Shown here: positions 1 to 11,039 of the stretch, in pieces | Position numbering within the stretch: position 1 is the stretch's first letter | Layout of the letters: each line of letters begins with the position of its first letter | NCBI GenBank assembly: GCA_029718625.1 | Contig: CM056387.1 | Span: 35,203,802-35,267,801 of the forward strand | Reading direction: 5' to 3' | From: Synaphobranchus kaupii | Lineage: Eukaryota > Chordata > Actinopteri > Anguilliformes > Synaphobranchidae | Length of the DNA: 64,000 bases | Position numbers and translations under genes: made by a program | Notes under the pieces: model-generated | Database searches by the model: none | Told to the model about the DNA's origin: nothing | Seen by the model: only the letters and a program-made list of their open reading frames with translations

Positions 1-238
1 AGTGAAGTCTGTAGGTCCTTAGATGTTACCCTTGAGACTTCTATGAGCATCTTTCGGTCAGCTCTTGGGGTGAATTTGGTGGGACGGCCTGTCCTGCGTA
101 GATTTCCGGTGATGTGGAATTTTCTCCATTTGAATATGATGCGTCAAACAGTTGAATGATATACTTCAAACTGCTTTAAAATGGCTTTATAACCCCTCCC
201 AGTCTCAGGGCTCCGGCTAGCTCCTTTGCCCTCGGCAT
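1..238 (-). pseudogene. Tc1-like transposase, N-terminal fragment
   Basis: Tc1 transposases bind the element's inverted repeats through a paired-like helix-turn-helix region and cut and paste the DNA with a DDE domain. An ATG on the minus strand at 238 opens the protein, but a stop follows after about 14 codons. A different frame further on gives the family hallmark between the two DNA-binding helices (GNLRRTGRPTKFTPRADRKM) and runs to the window edge. At least one frameshift therefore separates start and body. The catalytic domain is outside the window. Pseudogene by sequence; the family assignment is firm. Confidence 0.8.
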
Positions 239-611
239 GATATGTAAGCACACACCTCGATGGTCAGGTCCAAACCAGACCAATTGTCTGTTTTTATGTA
301 AGCGTAGAATTTCCAAATTATCTAATAACTGGAGAATCATTTACACCTGTTTTGTGCACCAGACATCAATTTTAATCAATATATTTGATAAAAGGCAGGG
401 GTGTACTTAATTTTTCCTCATGAGGAATTTTCATTTATGTTCATTTCAATTGCTTAAGTGATTCTAAAGTCTACTTTTTTTAGCATCATTTGTTGAATTA
501 GTTTACCGTAATAAATCAATATGGTTGAAATTAAAATAAAATAAACTTGTGTCCAGATATGTTAAAAAAAACTGACTACCGTCTGAGGGTGTACTTTTGC
601 ACATGACTGTA
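1..611 (-). mobile_element. Tc1/mariner-like transposon, 5' part (cut by the window edge)
   Basis: The right edge ends in a Tc1-type terminus: read on the minus strand it starts TACAGTCATGTGCAAAAGTA, with the TA target dinucleotide at 610-611. Inside this end the minus strand carries an AT-rich leader and then the N-terminal part of a transposase. The rest of the element lies to the left of position 1, so its second inverted repeat cannot be seen. Decayed, non-autonomous copy. Confidence 0.8.
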
Positions 612-1050
612 GGACCCTGACAGATGGGGGTTGGTCACGTTTCTCCAGCCGCGTGGCCCCGCATTGGTGGAAAGCCTCTTTCAGAGACGAAAGGCCTTCG
701 TCCGCGTCACAGAGATGTTTTGAGCGTCACACGTGTGAACAATAACTGATCACAGAATAGTGACGTACACATAAATCCTCTTGACCGTATTTCCCCCCTG
801 CTGTAATTTACTGGATTATCTTCCACTGACAGTGAGACTGAGAGCAACTGCAGCCCCAACCTGTGCTGTTCCCTGGTTAAAAAAAACACATTCTCTTCAT
901 GTCTCAAAGGGAATGTTGGGGGATGTATGCTGTTGGAGTGGGGGGGACTGTGGTCGTTACAGCAAAAAAAAAAAATATATATAAATAAATAATGGCAAAA
1001 AAAAAAAAATCTTCATTAAGTTTAAATGTTGCATTAAACATTAGCTTAAC
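612..1050. other. Gene-free interval
   Basis: No supported gene. The two short overlapping ORFs here have no recognisable domain. Two A-rich runs lie near 965-1010. Confidence 0.6.
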
Positions 1051-1587
1051 TGCTGTTTGTGAATCACTCCCTACGCTGCTGTTAGTGAATCACTCCCTAC
1101 GCTGCTGTTAGTGAATCACTAACTACGCTGCTGTTAGTGAATCACTACCTACGCTGCTGTTAGTGAATCACTCCCTACTCTGCTGTTAGTGAATCACTCC
1201 CTACGCTGCTGTTAGTGAATCACTCCCTATGCTGCTGTTAGTGAATCACTCCCTACTCTGCTGTTAGTGAAACACTCCCTACTCTGCTGTTAGTGAATCA
1301 CTCCCTACGCTGCTGTTAGTGAATCACTCCCTACGCTGCTGTTAGTGAATCACTACCTACGCTGCTGTTAGTGAATCACTCCCTACTCTGCTGTTAGTGA
1401 ATCACTCCCTACTCTGCTGTTAGTGAATCACTCCCTACGCTGCTGTTAGTGAATCACTCCCTACGCTGCTGTTAGTGAATCACTCCCTACTCTGCTGTTA
1501 CTGAATCCCTCCCTACTCCGCTGTTAGTGAATCACTCCCTACTCTGCTGTAAGTGAATCACTCTGCTGTAAGTGAATTACTCTGCTA
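1051..1587. repeat. 26-bp minisatellite, about 20 copies
   Basis: Head-to-tail units built on TGCTGTTAGTGAATCACTCC followed by CTACGC. Variants replace CTACGC with CTACTC or CTATGC, and the last copies are shortened and degenerate. Confidence 0.95.
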
Positions 1588-2256
1588 ATGTATAACACTG
1601 TAGATGCTTCACCTACAGTGAGTTCATTTAGAGGACAAAACTAAGATATGTTGTGACAGAAGAGAATGTTCTGACAGAACACTTCAGAGAATTCCATAAA
1701 TCATGGTCCAGCGTTTTAGGAGAATATGAACAACCATAATAATAAACACACTACAGTCAAAAACACAGAAATGCTAAACCAAATTTCACAATAAGAGGAT
1801 GGTCAGTGCTATAAATTCCTTACATGTTGTGCTTGTATTATATAATAATATATAATATTATATAACTGGGTTCCTTATTGTGCAGCTGCTGTGAGAGCAC
1901 TTCCTGCCTCTAGCATCACCACTTCCTGTCATCCACTCATATCTGGGAATGCATTCCTTAAAACAACATTCACAGATGTAAACTATGACACTTTTCCTCA
2001 AGGGGGAATGACTGTGCCTCTTTGTGGAGTCATTACCTCTCCCCTTCATGCTTAAAGAGAAAAGCAAACACAAATCGCCAACCCGGCAAGTCCCAAATGT
2101 GCCGCGCTGGTGTCAGATGACACCGATGCAGCGTCAGGCGCCGTTTTCACCCAATGGCTGGTGATGTGGGCGGAGCTTGAAGCACAGTGTAGCGATATGG
2201 AGCTTCCCTCACGGATCTGAGCCTCATAAAATTCCCTCTAAAATACTCTGGGGCTA
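1588..2256. other. Gene-free interval
   Basis: AT-rich to mixed single-copy-looking sequence. A 71-codon minus-strand ORF (1858-2073) has no recognisable features and is not called. Confidence 0.55.
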
Positions 2257-2345
2257 CAGCAACACCGAGGCCCACATTACTGTGCAGCACCAAGGCCCAC
2301 ATTACTGTGCAGCAGCACCGAGGCCCACATTACTGTGCAGCAGCA
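2257..2345. repeat. Short tandem repeat, 3 copies of ~28 bp
   Basis: Three copies of a unit containing GAGGCCCACATTACTGTGCA follow each other. Confidence 0.85.
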
Positions 2346-2563
2346 GTGTAAATATTTGAGCCATTTGGTTGCCATGTGGGCCTGTGGGATAATGGGCTCA
2401 GGCCCGCTCTGATTACTGCTCTGATGGGTGTAAGCCTTTATGACATCAGCATAATCCCCCTCCTCTAAGAAGGGGTGGGGTGTCTGCAGGTGAAACAGGG
2501 TGGGTGGGGGAGGGGGGGGGGGGGTTTGTGGGAAACTGCCTAAAAGGACCCCCCCATTCTCAC

Positions 2564-2808
2564 CTATCTGGGGGATGGGTAACCATCTATATCTATAACT
2601 ATATATATAATAACTATATAACTATCTGGGAGATGGGTAACCATCTATATCTATAACTATATATATAATAACTATATAACTATCTGGGAGATGGGTAACC
2701 ATCTATATCTATAACTATATATATAATAAATATATAACTATCTGGGCGATGGGTAACCATCTATATCTATAACTATATATATAATAACTATATAACTATC
2801 TGGGCGAT
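2564..2808. repeat. 58-bp tandem repeat, about 4 copies
   Basis: Each unit starts CTATCTGGG(G/A/C)GATGGG, continues through TAACCATCTATATCTATAAC and ends in an AT-rich (TA)n stretch. Copies are almost identical. Confidence 0.95.
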
Positions 2809-2865
2809 GGCCCCCTCCTGATCCCCACATAATCCTCCATAAGTGCTTAATGGTGCCCATGCGCA

Positions 2866-3288
2866 CAGCTCCCTTAAATACACAAACAGTGAGATTACAC
2901 CCGTTACACACACACTGTACCGTAGGGAGAAATCTCACAGCTCCCTGCTGTTCCCACAGAGCCGTAAATAAACAGTGAGATTACACCCGTTACACACACA
3001 CTGTACCGTAGGGAGAAATCTCACAGCTCCCTGCTGTTCCCACAGAGCCATAAATAAACAGTGAGATTACACCTGTTACACACACACACTGTACCGTAGG
3101 GAGAAATCTCACAGCTCCCTGCTGTTCCCACAGAGCCGTAAATAAACAGTGAGATTACACCCGTTACACACACACTGTACCGTAGGGAGAAATCTCACAG
3201 CTCCCTGCTGTTCCCACAGAGCCGTAAATAAACAGTGAGATTACACCTGTCACACACACACTGTACCGTAGGGAGAAGTCTCACAGTT
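2866..3288. repeat. 86-bp tandem repeat, about 5 copies
   Basis: Units contain AACAGTGAGATTACACCCGT, a short CA run, CTGTACCGTAGGGAGAAATC and the spacer CTCCCTGCTGTTCCCACAGA. The last copy diverges after 3270. Confidence 0.95.
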
Positions 3289-3580
3289 AACACATAATTA
3301 CTGTACATAATTACTGTACGGAAACACAGGACCTCTTCATCTCTCCAGGACTGAGATAAATATGCTAATAGTAATAACAACCATTAACAACTAAATAATA
3401 ACAACTAATTCACTCCTGACTGAATGATCCGTTTCAGCCTCGTTAACGGTGGGTAAAAACACTCCTGCACATTCACACAACACTTCAACGTCATAACAAC
3501 GTCATAACAGCGCATTTCTATTCACCGCCGAAGCTTCTACTCCACGATCATTAATGGTCGTTAAACCCTTGGCGCAGATG

Positions 3581-6068
3581 TTAGGGGCGCTCTGTTTAAG
3601 GCTTTAGGGGTGCTCTGTTTAAGGCTTTAGGGGTGCTCTGTTTAAGGCTTTAGGGGGCACTCTGTTTAAGGCTTTAGGGGGGTGCTCTGTTTAAGGCTTT
3701 AGGGGGTGCTCTGTTTAAGGCTTTAGGGGGTGCTCTGTTTAAGGCTTTAGGGGGTGCTCTGTTTAAGGCTTTAGGGGGTGCTCTGTTTAAGGCTTTAGGG
3801 GGCGCTCTGTTTAAGGCTTTAGGGGGGCGCTCTGTTTAAGGCTTTAGGGGTGCTCTGTTTAAGGCTTTAGGGGGGCTCTGTTTAAGGCTTTAGGGGTGCT
3901 CTGTTTAAGGCTTTAGGGGGCGCTCTGTTTAAGGCTTTAGGGGTGCTCTGTTTAAGGCTTTAGGGGGCGCTCTGTTTAAGGCTTTAGGGGGCGCTCTGTT
4001 TAAGGCTTTAGGGGGTGCTCTGTTTAAGGCTTTAGGGGGTGCTCTGTTTAAGGCTTTAGGGGTGCTCTGTTTAAGGCTTTAGGGGGTGCTCTGTTTAAGG
4101 CTTTAGGGGGTGCTCTGTTTAAGGCTTTAGGGGGTGCTCTGTTTAAGGCTTTAGGGGGCGCTCTGTTTAAGGCTTTAGGGGGTGCTCTGTTTAAGGCTTT
4201 AGGGGGCGCTCTGTTTAAGGCTTTAGGGGGGGGCTCTGTTTAAGGCTTTAGGGGGTGCTCTGTTTAAGGCTTTAGGGGGTGCTCTGTTTAAGGCTTTAGG
4301 GGGTGCTCTGTTTAAGGCTTTAGGGGGCGCTCTGTTTAAGGCTTTAGGGGGGGGCTCTGTTTAAGGCTTTAGGGGGGGGGGGGGCTCTGTTTAAGGCTTT
4401 AGGGGGCGCTCTGTTTAAGGCTTTAGGGGTGCTCTGTTTAAGGCTTTAGGGGGCGCTCTGTTTAAGGCTTTAGGGGGGCTCTGTTTAAGGCTTTAGGGGG
4501 TGCTCTGTTTAAGGCTTTAGGGGGCGCTCTGTTTAAGGCTTTAGGGGGGGGCTCTGTTTAAGGCTTTAGGGGGTGCTCTGTTTAAGGCTTTAGGGGGTGC
4601 TCTGTTTAAGGCTTTAGGGGGCGCTCTGTTTAAGGCTTTAGGGGGTGCTCTGTTTAAGGCTTTAGGGGGCGCTCTGTTTAAGGCTTTAGGGGGTGCTCTG
4701 TTTAAGGCTTTAGGGGGCGCTCTGTTTAAGGCTTTAGGGGGGGGGCTCTGTTTAAGGCTTTAGGGGGGGGGGGGGGGCTCTGTTTAAGGCTTTAGGGGGC
4801 GCTCTGTTTAAGGCTTTAGGGGTGCTCTGTTTAAGGCTTTAGGGGGCGCTCTGTTTAAGGCTTTAGGGGGGCTCTGTTTAAGGCTTTAGGGGGTGCTCTG
4901 TTTAAGGCTTTAGGGGGCGCTCTGTTTAAGGCTTTAGGGGGGGGCTCTGTTTAAGGCTTTAGGGGGTGCTCTGTTTAAGGCTTTAGGGGGTGCTCTGTTT
5001 AAGGCTTTAGGGGGCGCTCTGTTTAAGGCTTTAGGGGGTGCTCTGTTTAAGGCTTTAGGGGGTGCTCTGTTTAAGGCTTTAGGGGGCGCTCTGTTTAAGG
5101 CTTTAGGGGGTGCTCTGTTTAAGGCTTTAGGGGGCGCTCTGTTTAAGGCTTTAGGGGGTGCTCTGTTTAAGGCTTTAGGGGGTGCTCTGTTTAAGGCTTT
5201 AGGGGGTGCTCTGTTTAAGGCTTTAGGGGGTGCTCTGTTTAAGGCTTTAGGGGGGGCTCTGTTTAAGGCTTTAGGGGTGCTCTGTTTAAGGCTTTAGGGG
5301 GGGCTCTGTTTAAGGCTTTAGGGGGTGCTCTGTTTAAGGCTTTAGGGGGTGCTCTGTTTAAGGCTTTAGGGGGTGCTCTGTTTAAGGCTTTAGGGGGGGC
5401 TCTGTTTAAGGCTTTAGGGGTGCTCTGTTTAAGGCTTTAGGGGGGGCTCTGTTTAAGGCTTTAGGGGGCGCTCTGTTTAAGGCTTTAGGGGGTGCTCTGT
5501 TTAAGGCTTTAGGGGGTGCTCTGTTTAAGGCTTTAGGGGGCGCTCTGTTTAAGTCTTTAGGGGGTGCTCTGTTTAAGGCTTTAGGGGGTGCTCTGTTTAA
5601 GGCTTTAGGGGGGCGCTCTGTTTAAGGCTTTAGGGGGCGCTCTGTTTAAGGCTTTAGGGGGGGCTCTGTTTAAGGCTTTAGGGGGCGCTCTGTTTAAGGC
5701 TTTAGGGGGCGCTCTGTTTAAGGCTTTAGGGGTGCTCTGTTTAAGGCTTTAGGGGGTGCTCTGTTTAAGGCTTTAGGGGGGGGGGGGGCTCTGTTTAAGG
5801 CTTTAGGGGTGCTCTGTTTAAGGCTTTAGGGGGTGCTCTGTTTAAGGCTTTAGGGGGTGCTCTGTTTAAGGCTTTAGGGGGCGCTCTGTTTAAGGCTTTA
5901 GGGGGCACTCTGTTTAAGGCTTTAGGGGGCGCTCTGTTTAAGGCTTTAGGGGGGGCTCTGTTTAAGGCTTTAGGGGGCGCTCTGTTTAAGGCTTTAGGGG
6001 GTGCTCTGTTTAAGGCTTTAGGGGGTGCTCTGTTTAAGGCTTTAGGGGGTGCTCTGTTTAAGGCTTTA
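3581..6068. repeat. ~24-bp G-rich minisatellite, about 105 copies
   Basis: A 2.5-kb array of CTCTGTTTAAGGCTTTAGGG units ending in a G run of variable length plus TGC or CGC. The G run is usually 4-7 long but reaches 13-15 at 4372-4384, 4763-4777 and 5776-5788. Blocks recur at higher order: the arrangement around 4372 repeats about 391 bp later. Minus-strand ORFs here are repeat artefacts. Confidence 0.97.
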
Positions 6069-6277
6069 TAACTCCGGGTGTGAGCAGCACATAAACTTGG
6101 TAAATGGCTTAAATGAAACAAGACAGGTGTACCATTTACAATACAAACTTATATTTGTTTATTTTCATTATTTAAGTCAAATTAAAGTGCCACAAATGCA
6201 AAGAAACTTTGGAAAAATAATTTAAAAATTTTTTTTAGTTTGCTGAGAGAAATCACTAAATCACTATTAAATCACCA

Positions 6278-6443
6278 CTAATATATATACATTTCATACA
6301 TATACATATACTACATAAGTGAAATCGGTAATATATATACATTTAATACATATACATATACTACATAAGTGAAATCGGTAATATATATACATTTCATACA
6401 TATACATATACTACATAAGTGAAATCGGTAATATATATACATT
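6278..6443. repeat. 50-bp AT-rich tandem repeat, 3.3 copies
   Basis: Units contain CATACATATACATATACTAC followed by ATAAGTGAAATCGGTAATAT. Confidence 0.9.
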
Positions 6444-6965
6444 TCCTGGATCATAAACTCCATGTCCACAAGTTTTGCAAAATCTGAGGATGATATGCAG
6501 AACTACTAAAGGTCTATGATGCAAAATATAGCAGTGTACCCTGTTGTCCATTAGTGTCTCCAAATCTATCCAAATGGCTAAATTGTGCACTGCTCTAAAT
6601 AAAAAAAATTATGATATATTTAACTACAAATCAACAGTTTTGGCTCATAAAACTCACTTTTGCATAATCTTCAAGTGGGAATTACTATATTTTCATCAGT
6701 ATAGAGGGGTAGATATCTATGGGTTTTAAGTATTTTTTTAAAAAGACGATGAGCCGCTATCGGCTCCACTGAGCCATTCTATTAAATGTATGTGACCAGA
6801 TAGCCCCAGTGTGCAATTACAGAGCTCATTCACCTGCGTTCAATTTGAAGTTCATTTGAGATTTATAGACGGAAGGTACGTACATACGACAGAAGTACGC
6901 TATTTTAAACAAGCACAGCCAATTTTATAAATAATACTTACGTCCATTTAAAGAAATGTGTTTAC
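6444..6965. other. Gene-free interval
   Basis: AT-rich sequence. A 61-codon ORF at 6544-6729 has no recognisable feature. No repeat or exon signal seen. Confidence 0.5.
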
Positions 6966-7311
6966 AGAGATCCATCATGTCAAAGATACACCATCAGACT
7001 TCACAAAGATCCACCACATCAAAAATCCATCTCATCAAAGATCCACCATCATACTTCACAAAGATCCGCCACATCAAAAATCCATCTCATCAAAGATCCA
7101 CCATCATACTTCACAAAGATCCACCACATCAAAAATCCATCTCATCAAAGATCCACCATCATACTTCACAAAGATCCACCACATCAAAAATCCATCTCAT
7201 CAAAGATCCACCATCATACTTCACAAAGATCCACCACATCAAAAATCCATCTCATCAAAGATCCACCATCATACTTCACAAAGATCCACCACATCAAAGA
7301 TCCACCACATA
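6966..7311. repeat. 55-bp tandem repeat, about 6 copies
   Basis: Units contain AAAAATCCATCTCATCAAAG and CACCATCATACTTCACAAAG. An internal sub-repeat (AAGATCCACCA) suggests growth from a shorter motif. The overlapping 118- and 122-codon ORFs are products of the stop-poor unit. Confidence 0.95.
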
Positions 7312-7370
7312 GATGTGACATCATAGATTTATTTTGCCTGACCATACAGTATACAATATTTAGGATGCGT

Positions 7371-7953
7371 GATGAAGCACACAGTCCCGTCTAGCAGAGA
7401 TGAAGCACACAGTCCCGTCTAGCAGAGATGAGGCACACAGTCCCGTCTAGCAGAAATGAAGCACACAGTCCCGTCTAGCAGAGATGAAGCACACAGTCCC
7501 GTCTAGCAGAGATGAAGCACACAGTCCCGTCTAGCAGAGATGAAGCACACAGTCCCGTCTAGCAGAGATGAAGCACACAGTCCCGTCTAGCAGAGATGAA
7601 GCACAGTCCCGTCTAGCAAAGATGAAGCGCACAGTCCCGTCTAGCAGAGATGAAGCACACAGTCCCGTCTAGCAGAGATGAAGCACACAGTCCCGTCTAG
7701 CAGAGATGAAGCACAGTCCCGTCTAGCAGAGATGAAGCACAGTCCCGTCTAGCAGAGATGAAGCACAGTCCCGTCTAGCAGAGATGAAGCACACAGTCCC
7801 GTCTAGCAGAGATGAAGCACAGTCCCGTCTAGCAGAGATGAAGCACACAGTCCCGTCTAGCAGAGATGAAGCACACAGTCCCGTCTAGCAGAGATGAAGC
7901 ACACAGTCCCGTCTAGCAGAGATGAAGCACACAGTCCCGTCTAGCAGAGATGA
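7371..7953. repeat. 26/28-bp minisatellite, about 21 copies
   Basis: Two unit lengths alternate irregularly: GATGAAGCACACAGTCCCGT plus CTAGCAGA (28 bp) and a 26-bp form lacking one CA. The array ends only ten bases from the donor site of the candidate exon at 7969-8057. Confidence 0.97.
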
Positions 7954-7968
7954 GGGTTCAACGCTTAC

Positions 7969-8057
7969 CACTAATGTCTGGAAGGTCCCTGAAGACACTT
8001 CAGCCACAATCAAACATTCTCCACTCAAACCCTCCACACAGCAGGGGGTGCACTTAC
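7969..8057 (-). other. Candidate 89-nt exon with recursive-splice-like 3' splice site
   Basis: On the minus strand a pyrimidine-rich tract with a CTGAT branch-like motif (8058-8090) ends in TTTTTCTTGTAG, followed at once by GTAAGTG (8057-8051). An 89-nt stretch then runs to a second donor, GTG|GTAAGC, with its GT at 7968-7967. One frame stays open through all 29 codons and reads KCTPCCVEGLSGECLIVAEV in its first 20 residues; the other two frames hit stops early. This layout is that of an internal exon whose first bases rebuild a 5' splice site, as in recursive-splice exons of long vertebrate introns. I do not recognise the peptide. Chance openness of one frame is not rare at this length, so the splice signals carry most of the weight. 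Confidence 0.4.
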
Positions 8058-8416
8058 CTACAAGAAAAATAAAGATAATCAGGTAAGCAGTTACATGGAA
8101 AAATATCCTTAATCACATACATTTACATAAAGATTAATACATTATCATCATCGTTAATAATAATCAATCACAATTAGAATGTCATGTTTTTAAAACCTAT
8201 TTATTTTCACGTTACCCTTGGAACATTAAGGGTTGATGGACAATGACTCTTTTCAGATTGCTCACAATAAACCTTTGTTTAACAGGAAAGCCTGTTTTGA
8301 TAACATCTCATTCCAGTATTCATGTTCAGAGACACACTTTGGCGAGTTCAGCCATCACCAAAATTAATTAATTAAACCAATTAATGAAACTCTTCATTTG
8401 TTAAGGAGTTAATAAG
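8058..8416. other. Gene-free interval upstream of the candidate exon
   Basis: AT-rich sequence. 8058-8090 is the pyrimidine tract and branch-like region of the exon candidate when read on the minus strand. Nothing else supported. Confidence 0.45.
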
Positions 8417-8810
8417 TTAAAGCTGCAGTAGGCAAATTTGAAAATATACAAGGCAAAAAAAAACCTTTTGCTCTCCTCCCTCCTATCTCTTTCTTAAGCC
8501 CCTCCAACCAAATAATGCTCCAGTGCACGCACGGAGACAGGCAGACAGGGAGGGGTTTATTCTACGGGGAGGATCTTTTGCTTGTAGATAGTTGCCCTGA
8601 TTGGTAGCTACATAGCTAGCCCTGATTGGTTGGTTTTTGGAAGACCGGCTTGAAATTTTTTGACAGCCTAATACAGAGACCAGGGCACTCACAGAAACCA
8701 GATTTTTTTCTCAGAACACTTGATATATTGATAGCTGCTGGAATGTAATGAGCAAATTTAGTAATTTCGCCAAAATTATATCGAAAAAATCTTGCCTACT
8801 GCACCTTTAG
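8417..8810. mobile_element. Nonautonomous DNA transposon (MITE-like), ~394 bp
   Basis: The ends are inverted repeats: left TTAAAGCTGCAGTAGGCAA (8417-8435) and right TTGCCTACTGCACCTTTAG (8792-8810), matching at 17 of 19 positions when one is reverse-complemented. There is no transposase inside. The 69-codon minus-strand ORF at 8483-8692 has no domain. The TTAA-like edges could fit a TTAA-targeting superfamily, but the right edge reads TTTAG, so the superfamily is left open. Confidence 0.75.
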
Positions 8811-9114
8811 GGAGAGATGTCAGTTGAACCTGAGCCAAAGTGGAAATATCTGAGGAGTGGTTGGTGCCTGCAGCCTGTGTGTGTGTCTCTTCTGATTGTG
8901 TATCTATGACGGCTGTGGATTGGCGACAGCAGGATTGGTTCTCTGCTGGGGGGGGCAATCCTCAACCCCCCCCCCCCTCCCGCTCCCCCAGCTCTAAAAA
9001 TCTGAAGACCCATCCTCACCCCGCAAAACCGCAACTTGCTTAAAAAGAGTTCTCAGCTGCATAACAGCATGCTGCGGGATGATGACAGAGACTGATAGGC
9101 AGCCATTCTTGTGT

Positions 9115-9145
<31 letters not shown>

Positions 9146-9321
9146 GTACCCATACATAATCTCTTAAGAGCTCATCAATCAAATTGAGCTAATCGATACA
9201 CCCCCAGCACGCTTGTGCAACTCCACTTTAGTGGTGGCTAATCTAATTAGGGCAGGAAACTCTAAACTGCAAGTCCAGCAACAAGAGACCTGCAGTGTGG
9301 AGGACCTGCCTGGTCAGCGCT
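8811..9321. other. Gene-free interval with homopolymer tracts
   Basis: Holds a C-rich run (about 8965-8995) and a (GT)n-poly-G tract (about 9111-9147), both of which terminate short spurious ORFs. No gene seen. Confidence 0.6.
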
Positions 9322-10242
9322 AAAGCACAGAGACCTGCGATCCTGCAGCCATCGCAGCTCTGCTGCAGAGAGACCTGCGATCCTGCAGCCACCGCAGCTC
9401 TGCTGCAGAGAGACCTGCGATCCTGCAGCCACCGGAGCTCTGCTGCAGAGAGACCTGCGATCCTGCAGCCACCGCAGCTCTGCTGCACAGAGACCTGCGA
9501 TCCTGCAGCCACCGCAGTTCTGCTGCACAGAGACCTGCGATCCTGCAGCCATCGCAGCTCTGCTGCAGAGAGACCTGCGATCCTGCAGCCACCGCAACTC
9601 TGCTGCAGAGAGACCTGCGATCCTGCAGCCACCGGAGCTCTGCTGCAGAGAGACCTGCGATCCTGCAGCCACCGCAGCTCTGCTGCACAGAGACCTGCGA
9701 TCCTGCAGCCACCGCAGCTCTGCTGCAGAGACCTGCGATCCTGCAGCCACCGCAGCTCTGCTGCAGAGACCTGAGATACTGCAGCCACCGCAGCTCTGCT
9801 GCAGAGACCTGCGATCCTGCAGCCACCGCAGCTCTGCTGCAGAGAAACCTGCGATACTGCAGCCACCGCAGCTCTGCTGCAGAGAAACCTGCGATCCTGC
9901 AGCCACCGCAGCTCTGCTGCAGAGAAACCTGCGATACTGCAGCCACCGCAGCTCTGCTGCAGAGAAACCTGCGATACTGCAGCCACCGCAGCTCTGCTGC
10001 AGAGAAACCTGAGATACTGCAGCCACCGCAGCTCTGCTGCAGAGAGACCGGCGATCCTGCAGCCACCGCAGCTCTGCTGCAGAGAGACCTGCGATCCTGC
10101 AGCCACTGCAGCTCTGCTGCAGAGACCTGCGATCCTGCAGCCACCGCAGCTCTGCTGCAGAGAAACCTGCGATACTGCAGCCACCACAGCTCTGCTGCAG
10201 AGAAACCTGAGATACTGCAGCCACCGCAGCTCTGCTGCAGAG
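9322..10242. repeat. 38-40-bp GC-rich minisatellite, about 23 copies
   Basis: Units contain AGACCTGCGATCCTGCAGCC and ACCGCAGCTCTGCTGCAGAG. Each has two CTGCAG palindromes and a CTCTGC/GCAGAG hairpin. Early copies are 40 bp (with AGAGAGACC) and later ones 38-39 bp. The unit lacks stops in several frames, giving three long minus-strand ORFs (274-320 codons); these are artefacts. Confidence 0.97.
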
Positions 10243-10850
10243 AGACCTATATAAGAAAAATATGTCTATATTGTGAGTGTTATAATAGTATATTTTATGA
10301 CAAACAACATAACAACATATACATATACATTTTAATACACTTGAATTATTTTCTTATATTTTGGGGTTCATACTTATTTATCATGCCACATATTTAATAA
10401 GTAAGGAATTTATATGGAAAAGAAAACATGAGCTGAAGATCCTACACCAGCTACTGTAAAGCCAGCAGGTATTCACAAACTTCTGTAAGTATCTAAAATA
10501 TCCATCACTACACACAAAAACTGTCTGGACTCATTGAAACAGACACTGAAACCAAAAGGTAAACGGCAATGTTGAGGCCCCACAGAGTTCTGTGACAGAG
10601 GGGATTCAGTCAGGGCTTTGAGTCTCAGAATTACAGTCTCTCTCCCCCGACCAGAATTACAAACATTCTGAACATACCTCAGATTCAACACACTACCCAT
10701 TCCTGCATGGATATTAATACAGGCATATTCCGGCACAGATATACCTATAGGAATATTCCTGCATGGATCTATCCTCAAGTAATTCAGGTTACAAACCTTG
10801 TTCCAGGGCCCAAATCAGTGGATTTGAACATACATATTCTGGTTAAAAGC
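10243..10850. other. Gene-free interval
   Basis: Mixed sequence with a small degenerate repeat of CATATTCC/GGCAC type near 10705-10775. No gene supported. Confidence 0.5.
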
Positions 10851-11005
10851 TCCAACAGGACAAAGATCACCTACATCCAACAGAACAAAAATCACTTACA
10901 TCCAAAAGAACAAAGATCACCTACATCCATGAGAACAAAGATCACCTACATCCAACAGAACAAGGATCACCTACATCCAACAGAACAAAGATCACCTACA
11001 TCACA
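10851..11005. repeat. 25-bp tandem repeat, left part of an interrupted array
   Basis: About six units of ACAAAGATCACCTACATCCA plus ACAGA. The same repeat resumes at 13711, so the LINE between them split one array. Confidence 0.9.
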
Positions 11006-11039
11006 ATGCTATTCACCTCATTCCATCCTATAAAACAAA

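Noticed and set aside
9243..10224. Three overlapping long minus-strand ORFs (274-320 codons)
   Set aside because: They lie wholly in a 38-40-bp minisatellite without stop codons; no domain, and all frames are similarly open.
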